DNA of 64,000 nucleotides from an uncultured Desulfobacter sp. (GTDB lineage Bacteria > Desulfobacterota > Desulfobacteria > Desulfobacterales > Desulfobacteraceae). The position numbers were made by a program, and so were the translations under genes. Of this stretch, positions 45,149 through 54,053 are shown in pieces; position 1 is the stretch's first letter; each line of letters starts with the position of its first letter. The notes below the pieces were generated by a model. The model did no database searches. It saw only the letters and a program-made list of their open reading frames with translations, and was not told the DNA's origin. The stretch covers positions 5,304,001 through 5,368,000 of the forward strand of contig NZ_OY762929.1 of assembly GCF_963666675.1 (NCBI RefSeq), written 5' to 3'.

Positions 45149-45670
45149 TTATTTGGGGCCAAGCAACATGGTAATGACCCGCCCTTCAAACTTTGGAAGC
45201 TGTTCAACCTGGGCAAAATCCGCAGTCATTTCCACCACTTTTTCCAGAACGATGCTGGCCTGCTCTTTGAGCATAAACTCACGCCCTCTGAAAACAAGTG
45301 TTATTTTAACTTTATCACCACTGGAAATAAATTTTTCAATGTGCCGGACCTTGGTGGCAAGATCATGGTCATCGGTTTTAGGACGCACCTTGATCTCCTT
45401 GATCTGGACACTTTTTTGTTTCCTTTTGGCTTCCTGTTTTTTCTTAGTCAGCTCGTACTTATACTTTCCATGATCCATTATTTTGCAGACAGGAGGCCGG
45501 GCATCCGGAGATACCTCCACCAGATCCAAATCATCGCCTTGGGCAACACGCAATGCCTCTGCAATGGGTAGAATTCCTATCTGTTCACCATCAGAACCGA
45601 TAACCCGAACCTCAGAGGCTCTGATCCCCTTATTCACTCTTGTCTGGTCTTGCTTAACTCGCTTAGATAT
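45149..45670 (-). CDS. infC: Translation initiation factor IF-3 (AUA start)
   Basis: A 173-residue IF-3 that keeps ribosomal subunits apart and checks the start codon. NKGIRASEVRVI opens the N-terminal domain, and KYKYELTKKKQEAKRKQK is the linker, followed by IKEIKVRP and KVKITLVFRGREF. The start is judged to be ATA at 45670: GGGAGGT lies five bases before it. The in-frame GTG seven codons upstream (45691) has no ribosome-binding site and no ATG is near. Rare start codons (AUU, AUC or AUA) in infC are known to let IF-3 repress its own synthesis. First gene of infC-rpmI-rplT-pheST. Confidence 0.93.
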   Translation of the reverse strand: MSKRVKQDQTRVNKGIRASEVRVIGSDGEQIGILPIAEALRVAQGDDLDLVEVSPDARPPVCKIMDHGKYKYELTKKKQEAKRKQKSVQIKEIKVRPKTDDHDLATKVRHIEKFISSGDKVKITLVFRGREFMLKEQASIVLEKVVEMTADFAQVEQLPKFEGRVITMLLGPK

Positions 45671-45731
45671 TTTTACCTCCCGCCGAAGCACAAAATTATA
45701 ATCATGTCAATACAACAAGCATAACCTTTGA

Positions 45732-45760
45732 ATTATATATAGAATAAACATACAAATCAA
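45732..45760 (-). promoter_or_regulatory. Sigma70-type promoter for the infC operon
   Basis: On the minus strand, TTGATT (45760-45755) lies 17 bases before a perfect TATAAT (45737-45732). The predicted start gives a leader of about 55 bases to the AUA codon. Confidence 0.8.
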
Positions 45761-45763
45761 GAA

Positions 45764-46327
45764 TTATTTATTTTGTTCCTGAATCATGCCGTTGATTACC
45801 TGTTCCGACTCACGCCACTGGTCGCACGTATATGACTCCAGAAGACTGTCCTTCCAGTATAAATTAGCATCTTTATTAAAAAAATTATGAAAAAGATCAA
45901 GGCTTTTTTTGCGCAGTACATGGGGAACAATGGTAATTTGCACATCCCTATATAAAGGTGTCAAACCAGATCTATCCAGACCGGTACCCCCACCCATCAC
46001 ATCTTCATAGGCAAAAACCACGGTGCGGATACCCGACAGAATAATTGCCGCAAAGCACATCAGACACGGCTCCATGGTGCAAAAGAGCACGGCGCGCTCC
46101 GGGATAAACGACCCACTTGATAATTCGAGGGCCTTAAGCGCACGTATTTCCGCATGGTCAATTTCACTGAAAAAAGAGAGATCCCCCGATGTGCCGGTCC
46201 TGGCACCTGTGGCAATCACCCGTCCATCTTGCACAATCACGCAACCCACGGGAAACTGCCCCTGGTCAAATGCGTTTCGGGCCTGCTCCAGAGCCTGCGC
46301 CATAAAATACTCGTAGTCCAAAAACAC
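45764..46327 (-). CDS. Zinc-dependent nucleoside/cytidine-type deaminase (TadA-like)
   Basis: A 187-residue cytidine-deaminase-fold protein. The zinc site is complete: HAEIRALKAL (ligand His and catalytic Glu) and FCTMEPCLMCFAAII (PCxxC). It resembles tRNA adenosine deaminase and guanine/nucleoside deaminases, but the C-terminal ~40 residues (NFFNKDANLYWKDSL) differ from classical TadA, so the substrate is uncertain. Its stop lies only a few bases before the -35 element of the infC promoter. Confidence 0.8.
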   Translation of the reverse strand: MFLDYEYFMAQALEQARNAFDQGQFPVGCVIVQDGRVIATGARTGTSGDLSFFSEIDHAEIRALKALELSSGSFIPERAVLFCTMEPCLMCFAAIILSGIRTVVFAYEDVMGGGTGLDRSGLTPLYRDVQITIVPHVLRKKSLDLFHNFFNKDANLYWKDSLLESYTCDQWRESEQVINGMIQEQNK

Positions 46328-46396
46328 TCCTTTTCTTGATTTTTTTATTAAATGCTGTATTTAATTTCATTTTTATTTTATTTCAATACTGTTTTG

Positions 46397-47485
46397 ATGA
46401 ATACAACACCCCCCAAAATAAAACAAACCCCAAGTATCAGGGAAATCTTCCAGCAGCGGGAGCACAATTTTCTGTCAAAATACGGCACGCCAAGCAGCAG
46501 CGGCAAACGGCGGCACCCCGACATCACCCCCGGGAACATCAGGACCCCGTTTCAACTGGACCGGGACCGAATTGTATACTCCAACGCCTTCAGACGGTTG
46601 AAATACAAAACCCAGGTATTCCTATCGCCGCTGGGAGACCATTATCGAACCCGGCTCACCCACACCCTGGAAGTATCTGAAACCGCAAGAAATATTGCCC
46701 GGGCCATGCGCCTGAACGAAGATCTTGCCGAAGCAGTTGCCCTTGGCCACGACCTGGGACATACACCGTTCGGCCATGGCGGAGAAACAGCACTGATCCA
46801 GGTGCACTCCCCCCACTTTACCCACTCCGACCAAAGCCTGAGGGTGGTGGATGTGCTGGAAAACAGAGGCAAAGGTTTGAATCTCACCACCCAGGTCAGA
46901 GACGGCATTCTTAAACACTCCAAGGGATTCGGCAACATTATTCCAGCCACCCCCGGAGAGACCGCAGCCACCATCGAAGGGCGGATTGTACGCGTGGCCG
47001 ACATTATTGCCTACCTGAACCATGACCTTGATGATGCCTTGCGAGGCAAAGTCATTTCCAAGGATGAGGTACCCAGCATCTGCTTTCAAAAACTTGGCAC
47101 AACCCACTCCGCCCGGGCGTCCACAATGATGGAGCAACTGGTTTACAACAGCGGGCCCCAAAATGGAGAATTCATCTTAAGTATGGGTGAAGAGACCATG
47201 GAAGCCATGACAATCCTGAGAAAATTTCTTTTTGAAAAAGTCTACAGATCTCCGGAGGTTCATGGAGAATTCATAAAGGCCAAAAAAGTAATCATCGGCC
47301 TTTATCAATATTTCATGGAAAATCCAGACGAGATGCAAAAAGAGCTGGAAAAAATGGAAATGGCCCCGTGGGATTCGACAAAAAACAAGCTGAAGCGCTC
47401 GGTGTGTGATGTCATCGCCTCCATGACGGACCGCTATGCCCTTAAGCTGTATGCCCGCCTGTTTTTCCCAAACCCTTTGGTGTAA
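46397..47485 (+). CDS. dGTPase-like HD-domain triphosphohydrolase
   Basis: A 362-residue HD-domain protein of the deoxyguanosinetriphosphate triphosphohydrolase family. RLTHTLEVSETARNIARAM supplies the first His, and ALGHDLGHTPFGHGGE is the HD and following conserved region. RNAFRRLKYKTQVF-like sequence precedes it. The ATG at 46397 is preferred over 46352, whose extra 15 residues are an unrelated hydrophobic stretch; neither has a strong ribosome-binding site. It hydrolyses dNTPs to nucleosides and triphosphate in relatives. Divergent from the deaminase. Confidence 0.87.
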   Translation: MNTTPPKIKQTPSIREIFQQREHNFLSKYGTPSSSGKRRHPDITPGNIRTPFQLDRDRIVYSNAFRRLKYKTQVFLSPLGDHYRTRLTHTLEVSETARNIARAMRLNEDLAEAVALGHDLGHTPFGHGGETALIQVHSPHFTHSDQSLRVVDVLENRGKGLNLTTQVRDGILKHSKGFGNIIPATPGETAATIEGRIVRVADIIAYLNHDLDDALRGKVISKDEVPSICFQKLGTTHSARASTMMEQLVYNSGPQNGEFILSMGEETMEAMTILRKFLFEKVYRSPEVHGEFIKAKKVIIGLYQYFMENPDEMQKELEKMEMAPWDSTKNKLKRSVCDVIASMTDRYALKLYARLFFPNPLV

Positions 47486-47517
47486 CGCTGATATAAAAAT
47501 AAATAGATAAGAGTGTC

Positions 47518-48111
47518 ATGACACATACCCCTGAACATTTTTCAGCCCTGGTCGAACTTTACCAAGATATGGACAAAACCTGGAACCAGGTTGCACAACA
47601 ATATGGATTTCAATGCAACGGCTGTGAAGACAACTGCTGCCTGTCCCTGTTTTTCCACCACACCCATACCGAGGCCGCTTTTCTGCAATATGGATTCCAG
47701 GCCTTGCCCCCCAAAGACCGGGAACAGATACTAAACCTCAGCCGGGACTACTGCCGCCAAACCTTTTCCGAGGCAACGGGAAAAGGCAAGCAGGCGACAT
47801 CAAAAAAGGTCCCGTGCCCGTTGCTCAAAGAAGAGAGATGCAGACTTTACCACTTTCGTCCCATGATATGCCGGATGCACGGACTGCCCCATGAGCTTCA
47901 CAAACCCGGATCCAATGTCATAAAAGGACCCGGCTGTGATGCCGGACACTTTGATAGCCGCACATATCTCCCTTTTGACCGAACCCCGTTTTACAAACAA
48001 ATGGCCCTCATAGAGATGAATTTCAGACAATTGACGGGCAAAACCGGAAAAATAAAAAAGACCATTGCCCAAATCCTCATGGATACAATGCCGGACAAAA
48101 AGACACCTTGA
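47518..48111 (+). CDS. YkgJ-family cysteine cluster protein
   Basis: A 197-residue putative zinc/iron-chelating protein. NGCEDNCCLSLFF, PCPLLKEERCRLYHFRPMIC and GPGCDAGHF supply the CxxxxCC, CP...C and RP..CR pattern of the UPF0153/YkgJ family. Function of the family is not established. It follows the dGTPase-like gene by 32 bp and may be cotranscribed. A second, more distant member lies at 52381. Confidence 0.8.
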   Translation: MTHTPEHFSALVELYQDMDKTWNQVAQQYGFQCNGCEDNCCLSLFFHHTHTEAAFLQYGFQALPPKDREQILNLSRDYCRQTFSEATGKGKQATSKKVPCPLLKEERCRLYHFRPMICRMHGLPHELHKPGSNVIKGPGCDAGHFDSRTYLPFDRTPFYKQMALIEMNFRQLTGKTGKIKKTIAQILMDTMPDKKTP

Positions 48112-48225
48112 CAGCGCAAAAACATTCCTATAATTTATTGTTAACATTAACACCCTAAGATTATTTCATAAAACGTTCCGTTCTATCCGACTGAATAACA
48201 AACCAGCACCTTTGGAGAAAATTTA

Positions 48226-50334
48226 ATGTCAAGCGGTTTATACATCACCGCCACCCAGGCGGGCGCCGGCAAATCTGCCATTGCGTTAGGCGTAATGGAA
48301 ATGCTTTTTCGAAAACTTGAGCGCGTAAGCTTTTTCAGACCCATCATCACCAAAGACCCCGAAGATGCCTGGGATCTGGATATTGAGCTGATGTCCAGTC
48401 AATACCACCTTGACCGCCCCTATGCCACCATGTACGGCGTCACCCAGAATGAGGCGGATCAGCTGCTGAGCCATGGCAAAAAAGATGAACTGCTTGAAAA
48501 AATCATTGAGAAATACAATGAGGCCAGAGAAAAGAGCAGTTTTATCCTGTGCGAAGGAACCGATTTTATCTCCTCCACCACCGGTGTGGAATTCGACATT
48601 AACGCCACCATTATCCAGAATCTGAATTGCCCCGTGCTCCTGGTGGCGGATGCCCATAACAAATCCATGGAGGAGGCCGCCACACTCACCGGCATGACCC
48701 TGGATTCCCTGAGAAGCAAGGGGTGTCATATCCTGGGCACCATCATCAACCGGGTGACGCCGGCCGATCTTCCCGGTATCGTTGGTCATTTCAAACAAAC
48801 CGGTTTATTCCCCGATCAACTGCTGTATGCCGTACCCGAGGAAGAGGCCCTGGCCAACCCGACCATCTCAGAAGTTGCAAGCGCCTTGGGCGCAAAAGTC
48901 CTCATCGGAAGCAAGCAGCTCTATCGTCATGCCCGGTGCTTCACCGTTGCCGCCATGCAGTTGACCAACCTGCTAGGTAGAATTGACCATGGTACTTTGA
49001 TCATCACCCCGGGAGACCGGGTTGATGTGATTGTGGGGTGCCTGGCATCCCTCTCTTCAGCTTCCATAGAAAATATTTCCGGCATTGTTCTGACCGGCGG
49101 CCTTATTCCCGAAGGCCCGGTATGGGAACTGATCAAGGGCATACCGGATGCCGTCCCCGTAATCAGCGTCACGGAGAACACCTTTCCCACCGCCCTGGCC
49201 GTAGAAAAGATCCGGGGCTCTATCTCCCCGTATGATGACAGAAAAATAATCCGGGCACTGGCATTATTTGAACAGCATGTGGATATTGACCGCATGATGG
49301 AAACACTCATCACAACGGACGCCACCATCATGACGCCGAAAATGTTTGAATACGAGCTTATCCGCAAAGCACGGACGTTCAAAAAACGTATTGTGCTGCC
49401 CGAAGGAGATGAAGAGCGTATATTGCGCGCAGCAGAAACTATTCTCCGCCGGGGAATTGTCGACCTCACCCTGCTTGGTGATGAAAAAAAGATCCGTCAA
49501 AAAATCAGGAAACTCGGCATGCGCATGGAAGGATTTGAAATCATCAACCCCGAAAAATCCGAACTGCTTGAGACCTATGCCCAGGTCTATTGCGACCTAA
49601 GAAAACACAAGGGCATGACCATTGAAAATGCCCGGGACCGGGTGACGGACGTCAACTATTTCGGCACCATGATGGTGCACATGGGTGATGTGGACGGCAT
49701 GGTATCGGGTGCCGTCCACAGCACCGCCGCCACCATTATTCCCTCATTTGAAATCATCAAGGCCAAAAATCCGGAGACACCTGTATCCGGTCTTTTTTTC
49801 ATGTGCCTGCCCCACAGGGTCCTGGCCTATGGCGACTGCGCCATAAATCCGGACCCCAATGCCGAACAGCTTGCAGAGATTGCCATAACTTCAGCGGAAA
49901 CCGTAGAAATGTTCGACATCGAACCCAGAATTGCCATGCTCTCCTACTCCACGGGAACCTCGGGCAAAGGCAAGGATGTAGACAAGGTCAGGGAAGCCAC
50001 CAGGATCGTCCAGCAAAAACACCCGGACCTGCTCATTGAAGGTCCCATCCAGTACGATGCCGCCATAGAGCCCGATGTGGCAAAGACCAAAATGCCCGAC
50101 TCGCCTGTGGCGGGCCGGGCAACGGTGTTTATCTTCCCGGACTTGAATACGGGCAACAACACCTACAAGGCAGTGCAGCGGTCGTCGGGTGCCGTGGCCA
50201 TTGGCCCGACCCTTCAGGGGTTAAACAAACCGGTGAACGACCTGAGCCGGGGATGCCTCGTCACCGACATCATCAACACCGTCGCAATCACAGCCATCCA
50301 GGCCGCCGAGCAAGAGTGGAAAAATCTGGGCTAG
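48226..50334 (+). CDS. pta: Phosphate acetyltransferase
   Basis: A 702-residue long-form Pta that converts acetyl-CoA and phosphate to acetyl phosphate. The N-terminal part is a P-loop-like domain (TQAGAGKSAIALG at residues ~7-19) plus a DRTGG domain. The catalytic PTA domain begins near residue 375 with RIVLPEGDEERILRAAE and includes DGMVSGAVHSTAATI and FIFPDLNTGNNTYKAVQR. Length matches the long enzymes. No acetate kinase gene is adjacent. In an acetate-oxidising or acetate-forming sulfate reducer it links acetyl-CoA to energy metabolism. Confidence 0.95.
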   Translation: MSSGLYITATQAGAGKSAIALGVMEMLFRKLERVSFFRPIITKDPEDAWDLDIELMSSQYHLDRPYATMYGVTQNEADQLLSHGKKDELLEKIIEKYNEAREKSSFILCEGTDFISSTTGVEFDINATIIQNLNCPVLLVADAHNKSMEEAATLTGMTLDSLRSKGCHILGTIINRVTPADLPGIVGHFKQTGLFPDQLLYAVPEEEALANPTISEVASALGAKVLIGSKQLYRHARCFTVAAMQLTNLLGRIDHGTLIITPGDRVDVIVGCLASLSSASIENISGIVLTGGLIPEGPVWELIKGIPDAVPVISVTENTFPTALAVEKIRGSISPYDDRKIIRALALFEQHVDIDRMMETLITTDATIMTPKMFEYELIRKARTFKKRIVLPEGDEERILRAAETILRRGIVDLTLLGDEKKIRQKIRKLGMRMEGFEIINPEKSELLETYAQVYCDLRKHKGMTIENARDRVTDVNYFGTMMVHMGDVDGMVSGAVHSTAATIIPSFEIIKAKNPETPVSGLFFMCLPHRVLAYGDCAINPDPNAEQLAEIAITSAETVEMFDIEPRIAMLSYSTGTSGKGKDVDKVREATRIVQQKHPDLLIEGPIQYDAAIEPDVAKTKMPDSPVAGRATVFIFPDLNTGNNTYKAVQRSSGAVAIGPTLQGLNKPVNDLSRGCLVTDIINTVAITAIQAAEQEWKNLG

Positions 50335-50349
50335 TACCAGAACCGCCCT

Positions 50350-50419
50350 TTGAGCTTGGACAAAGTCGCCCGGATACATATTTTTCTGCAACGCCGCAGG
50401 CGGGTGACTTTGCGCTCAA
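50350..50419. repeat. Long-hairpin element 3 between pta and lysR
   Basis: TTGAGC...CAAAGTCGCCCG and CGGGTGACTTTG...GCTCAA form inverted arms with an inner CTGC/GCAG hairpin. It lies between convergent genes and could act as a bidirectional terminator or be a hairpin repeat like those at 23801 and 63477. Sequence differs from both. Confidence 0.5.
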
Positions 50420-50422
50420 TCA

Positions 50423-51328
50423 CTAGTGGAGGTGGGCCTGATTTTCATACACTGCCTTATAACGCTCTTTGGTATAATATAGAAATTCCTGAAGAACAGA
50501 TGAAAAATATTTATCCTTATGCCAGATCGTATAAAAGGAACGGGAAAATTTAAAATCTTTTATTTTGAGGCGAAACAACTGCCCGGACAACAACTCATTC
50601 ATTACCGAAATTCTGGACAGACAGCTTAGCGCCTCTTTATTAGAAAGCACTGACTTCACCGCTTCCGTATGCCCTACTTCCAGAAAGGGTTTAAACCGCT
50701 TTTTATATTTTTCTATATGATAAAGGAACACCTCCCGGGTGCCGGAACCCTCTTCCCGGAAAATCCAGCGCTTTGATAAAAGCTCATCCATGCAGTAATC
50801 TTCATCAGTGACAAGATCCGGATCACCCGTCACCACATAAAGCTCATCCAGACCCAGCACCTCCCGCTCGATTTCAGTGCTGTTGTAGTCGGCCTCAACA
50901 AATCCGATGTCCAATTCACCGTCCTCGATAAGCTTGCCGATCTCTATGGTGTTACCGGTTATTTTCTCCACACGCACACCTTCATACTGCTCGGCAAACT
51001 CATAAATAATCTGGGGCAGGATGTAATTGGCAATGGATGAACTGGCGCCCACTTTGATATCGCCGACCAGATCCTGATCCCTGAACATGGACTCGCTTTC
51101 CCGCAGCCCAAGAACAAGGGGCTCCACCATTCTGAAAAAATAGCGGCCGTTCTCATTGACCACCAGCCGCTTGTGGATACGGTCAAACAACAACTTCCCC
51201 AACGTCTCTTCAAGGGATTTGATGGCCATTGATACGGCGGATTGGGTCAAACCGAAATCCTTGGCCACCTGGCTTAAATGGGGCGTTTTCACAAGTGCAA
51301 GAAACAATTCAAGTTGCCTTAATGTCAA
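50423..51328 (-). CDS. LysR-family transcriptional regulator
   Basis: About 301 residues. The N-terminal helix-turn-helix reads LRQLELFLALVKTPHLSQVA then LTQSAVSMAIKSLEETLG, classical for LysR, followed by a periplasmic-binding-like effector domain. The ATG at 51328 directly follows GGAGGT with no spacer. The TTG three codons later (51319) has GGAGGT six bases before it, ideal spacing, and would give TLRQLE as N-terminus, so TTG may be the true start. An ATG at 51370 has no ribosome-binding site. Target unknown; neighbours are pta and an SDR gene. Confidence 0.87.
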   Translation of the reverse strand: MTLRQLELFLALVKTPHLSQVAKDFGLTQSAVSMAIKSLEETLGKLLFDRIHKRLVVNENGRYFFRMVEPLVLGLRESESMFRDQDLVGDIKVGASSSIANYILPQIIYEFAEQYEGVRVEKITGNTIEIGKLIEDGELDIGFVEADYNSTEIEREVLGLDELYVVTGDPDLVTDEDYCMDELLSKRWIFREEGSGTREVFLYHIEKYKKRFKPFLEVGHTEAVKSVLSNKEALSCLSRISVMNELLSGQLFRLKIKDFKFSRSFYTIWHKDKYFSSVLQEFLYYTKERYKAVYENQAHLH

Positions 51329-51556
51329 TGGCATACCTCCACAGGCCTGCTTGGCAAGAACATCGAACACAGGCTTTTAGACGTTGAAACAAAAATAACG
51401 AAGAAATTGCCAAATAAAACAACTATATCACGCCGTCGGCGTTACCCAAAGCTTATATTCAAAAATATTGATTATTTTGTTCAATTTTTTAAATACAGAT
51501 CCGGAACCCAACCTATAAATCAAGGACAGGCATGACAACAAAATACCGCCTAACAA

Positions 51557-52375
51557 TCAAACGATTCCCGGAGGCATGGGCGGCACAGGTGCACCCCCCA
51601 GGGTAAAACCACCGTCGATGCGCAGGACGGCACCGGTCATATAGGGGGCGTCTTTGATTATAAAATTGACCGCTTTGACAACATCGGCCACCTGACCGGT
51701 CCGCCCGACCAGGGTATGATCTATCAAAGAACGCTTTTCGGCATCCGTCAGCACCTCCCGCCACCCCCGGGTGCCCTGGGCATGGCGGGTTTCAAATATA
51801 CCCAGCATCAACTCATTGACCCGCACCGAAGGCGCCCCCATCCTGGCCCATGTTTCAGTAAGGATGCCGACCCCCCGGTTGGCGGCGGAATACCCTTCGT
51901 TAAAAACCAGGGCTGCAGGACCGGATCGTCCGGTAATGGCGGCAACAGAAGAGATATTAATAACAACGGCGTCACGGCCGGCCTTAAGCAACGGAAACAT
52001 GGCCTCAAAAACCCAGCGTTTGGCTTTAAGTGTTGTTTCAATCTCAAGATCCCATTGATCTTCAACATAAGCCCCGTGGACCGTAGGCCATCCGCCGCGT
52101 TCAATGTTGTTCACCAGGATATCCAGACGCCCATACCGGTTCTTTATAAACGTTGCCAACCGGTCAATGTCATCGGTGTTACGCAAATCCGCATTTATTA
52201 TATGGTGCCGGGCACCTGTCTTTTCAAAGGCCGCTTCCATATCACAAAAGGCACCCGGCCAGTCATGGCGGGTGAGAATAAGGTCCACCCCCTGCCGGGC
52301 AAGGTCCAGGCCAATGCCTCTACCAATGCCCTTGACCGCCCCGAGCACCAGCGCCGTTTTTCCTTTGATCTCCAT
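51557..52375 (-). CDS. SDR-fold protein with degenerate active site
   Basis: A 272-residue short-chain dehydrogenase fold. The nucleotide loop reads LGAVKGIGRGIG (TGxxxGxG type). The NNAG position reads NNIERG. The catalytic region is ISSVAAITG...EGYSAANRG: Ser and Tyr (Y162) can be assigned, but the position four after Tyr is Asn (N166) instead of the usual Lys, and the Ser-Tyr spacing is longer than normal. It may therefore be a non-classical or inactive SDR. The ATG at 52375 is chosen because it follows the upstream stop by five bases with AGGA before it. Confidence 0.82.
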   Translation of the reverse strand: MEIKGKTALVLGAVKGIGRGIGLDLARQGVDLILTRHDWPGAFCDMEAAFEKTGARHHIINADLRNTDDIDRLATFIKNRYGRLDILVNNIERGGWPTVHGAYVEDQWDLEIETTLKAKRWVFEAMFPLLKAGRDAVVINISSVAAITGRSGPAALVFNEGYSAANRGVGILTETWARMGAPSVRVNELMLGIFETRHAQGTRGWREVLTDAEKRSLIDHTLVGRTGQVADVVKAVNFIIKDAPYMTGAVLRIDGGFTLGGAPVPPMPPGIV

Positions 52376-52380
52376 AGTTC

Positions 52381-53124
52381 TCAATCCTGAATTTCCAGGT
52401 CTTTGCCGAACAATTGGTATTTTATCCACGCAATACCGAAATTAAGCAAACTTAAATCATCGGCCACAACCTTTTCCACATATTCTTCGGGCAGACCCAG
52501 TGATGCGAGCAACCCTTTTTCTTTAATCCGCCCCCTGAAATCATCGAGATCATACAGCGCCATGTAAAAAAGGTCCTCTTCAGCGGGTTCAAGTGCACCC
52601 GGCCGAATCTGGTTTTTAAGGCTGATCAGTTCAAGAATTTTATCATTTTCGCGATTGTGATCGACGACATCCTGGCCGTCAAGCCACTGGGCAACGGTTT
52701 TATCACCTTGAACACCAAAACCTTTACAGTGATCTTCTTCGATCAAGGCAAAATATTCGACACATACCCCGGTCGCCCTGTCCTTTGCAATGGCCCGTGC
52801 CAAGGGGTACATCCGACATGATGCCGGACGGTCTTTATATATGGAACACCCTGCTTCGGTCACAAACGGACACGCATGGCCGGTGGCCGGATTGGGCTTA
52901 AACGTGAGCACCGGCAAACCGGAGCCGGGCCCGGTATGCCGGGACGTATATTTTTGCAGAAATTGGCCGGACGGCAAATTTACCGCATTTTTCATCCTCA
53001 GGACATCATACGGCGTCAGCGCCTGGTTCAGATCCCTGCAGCACTGATTGAAGCAAGGGTTATCCGAACTGCAGTTGAATTGCATAGGATCATCCAAGGC
53101 CACAGGCAACATTTCATCGTTCAT
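52381..53124 (-). CDS. YkgJ-family cysteine cluster protein
   Basis: A 247-residue putative metal-binding protein. SSDNPCFNQCCRDLN, GHACPFVTEAGCSIYKDRPASCRMYPL and EDHCKGFG give the cysteine pattern of the YkgJ family. AAAGGGA lies before the ATG. It is likely cotranscribed with the SDR-like gene, which starts five bases after it. It is divergent from aprBA across a 441-bp region. Function unknown. Confidence 0.8.
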   Translation of the reverse strand: MNDEMLPVALDDPMQFNCSSDNPCFNQCCRDLNQALTPYDVLRMKNAVNLPSGQFLQKYTSRHTGPGSGLPVLTFKPNPATGHACPFVTEAGCSIYKDRPASCRMYPLARAIAKDRATGVCVEYFALIEEDHCKGFGVQGDKTVAQWLDGQDVVDHNRENDKILELISLKNQIRPGALEPAEEDLFYMALYDLDDFRGRIKEKGLLASLGLPEEYVEKVVADDLSLLNFGIAWIKYQLFGKDLEIQD

Positions 53125-53235
53125 TTTTTTCCCTTTATAATTTTTAAATTATGCTATACAACGGTTCTTCAACGATCGGCGGATAAACTACCAGGATCTC
53201 GTTGGTTTTTCCAGCTGATTTTGATGGATGCATTC

Positions 53236-53278
53236 ACAATATATAGTGCACCAGGCACCCCTGAAACATATATATTGT
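53236..53278 (+). promoter_or_regulatory. Nested AT-rich inverted repeat upstream of aprB
   Basis: ACAATATATA (53236-53245) is perfectly repeated in inverse as TATATATTGT (53269-53278). GTGC/GCAC form a small inner stem at 53246-53258. Function unknown; operator or divergent-promoter element is possible. Confidence 0.4.
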
Positions 53279-53338
53279 CTATGCAATAATCATTCAAAAA
53301 AATTGAAGAAATCATTAAATCATTTTTTTTGAATTTTC

Positions 53339-53368
53339 TTGACATGGACCTTGTCAGGGTGTTATTCC
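53339..53368 (+). promoter_or_regulatory. Possible promoter of aprBA
   Basis: A perfect TTGACA at 53339-53344 is followed 18 bases later by TATTCC, a poor -10. It would give a leader of nearly 190 bases. Only the -35 is convincing. Confidence 0.35.
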
Positions 53369-53511
53369 CATATCATTTGTTCGGAGGAAGAAGGCTTATT
53401 TAGCAAAATTTCAAACAGGATCAAGCCTCAGCCTTCAGAACATAACGGTTTTAAATTACAGGCTTTTCGAATTATTTCGACAAGCCTTAATCTAGATAGT
53501 AACAAATTGTC

Positions 53512-53529
53512 GCACAACGGTATTTGTGC
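53512..53529 (+). promoter_or_regulatory. Perfect dyad in the aprB leader
   Basis: GCACAA-CGGTAT-TTGTGC lies 37 bases before the aprB start codon and extends imperfectly into AATTG/CAATT on both sides. It could be an operator or a leader hairpin. It does not match the Rex orientation (TTGTG first). Confidence 0.4.
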
Positions 53530-53565
53530 AATTTTGATTAACCTACATTAATGGAGGTATTTTAA

Positions 53566-54003
53566 ATGCCATCTTTTGTAATCGCAGAAAAATGTGACGG
53601 CTGTAAAGGCGGAGATAAAACCGCATGCATGTACATCTGCCCCAATGACCTGATGGTTCTGGATGCTAACGAAATGAAAGCTTACAACCAAGAGCCCGAT
53701 CAGTGCTGGGAATGCTACTCTTGCGTAAAAATCTGCCCCTCCCAGGCCATCGAAGTAAGAGGTTACTCTGACTTCGTGCCCATGGGCGCTGCTGTACAGC
53801 CCATGATGGGTACTGAGGACATTATGTGGACCTGTAAGTTCAGAAACGGCGTTGTAAAACGCTTCAAGTTCCCCATCAGAACCACTCCCGAAGGCGAAGC
53901 CAATGCTTATGAAGATCTGAAGGGTAAAGACCTGTCTTCCGGCCTCCTTTCCACTCAGGAAGCCGACGGTTATGTACTGGTTGCTCCCACCGAGCTGGCA
54001 TAG
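53566..54003 (+). CDS. aprB: Adenylylsulfate (APS) reductase beta subunit
   Basis: A 145-residue ferredoxin-like subunit. The two [4Fe-4S] sites are CDGCKGGDKTACMYICP and CWECYSCVKICP; the long insertion in the first motif is typical of AprB. The C-terminal tail wraps around AprA in known structures. GGAGG lies 7 bases before the ATG. With AprA it reduces APS to sulfite and AMP in the cytoplasm, taking electrons from the Qmo complex. Codon use is strongly biased toward GCT, GGT and GTT, consistent with very high expression. Confidence 0.98.
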   Translation: MPSFVIAEKCDGCKGGDKTACMYICPNDLMVLDANEMKAYNQEPDQCWECYSCVKICPSQAIEVRGYSDFVPMGAAVQPMMGTEDIMWTCKFRNGVVKRFKFPIRTTPEGEANAYEDLKGKDLSSGLLSTQEADGYVLVAPTELA

Positions 54004-54053
54004 GTTGCTTAAACTTAATTTCTGATACTTATTAAAATTTTTGGAGGTATATA

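Larger units (their letters stand above)
53125..53565. other. aprBA upstream region
   Basis: The 441-bp gap between the divergent YkgJ gene and aprB holds no gene. It contains a nested AT-rich hairpin (53236-53278), a possible promoter (53339-53368) and a dyad near the ribosome-binding site (53512-53529), listed separately. Confidence 0.6.

Noticed and set aside
53339..53368. The TTGACA before aprB as a strong promoter
   Set aside because: Kept only as a weak feature: the -10 is poor and the leader would be unusually long.
53512..53529. Rex operator before aprB
   Set aside because: The half-sites are in the opposite order to the TTGTGA-N6-TCACAA consensus, so a Rex assignment is not justified.
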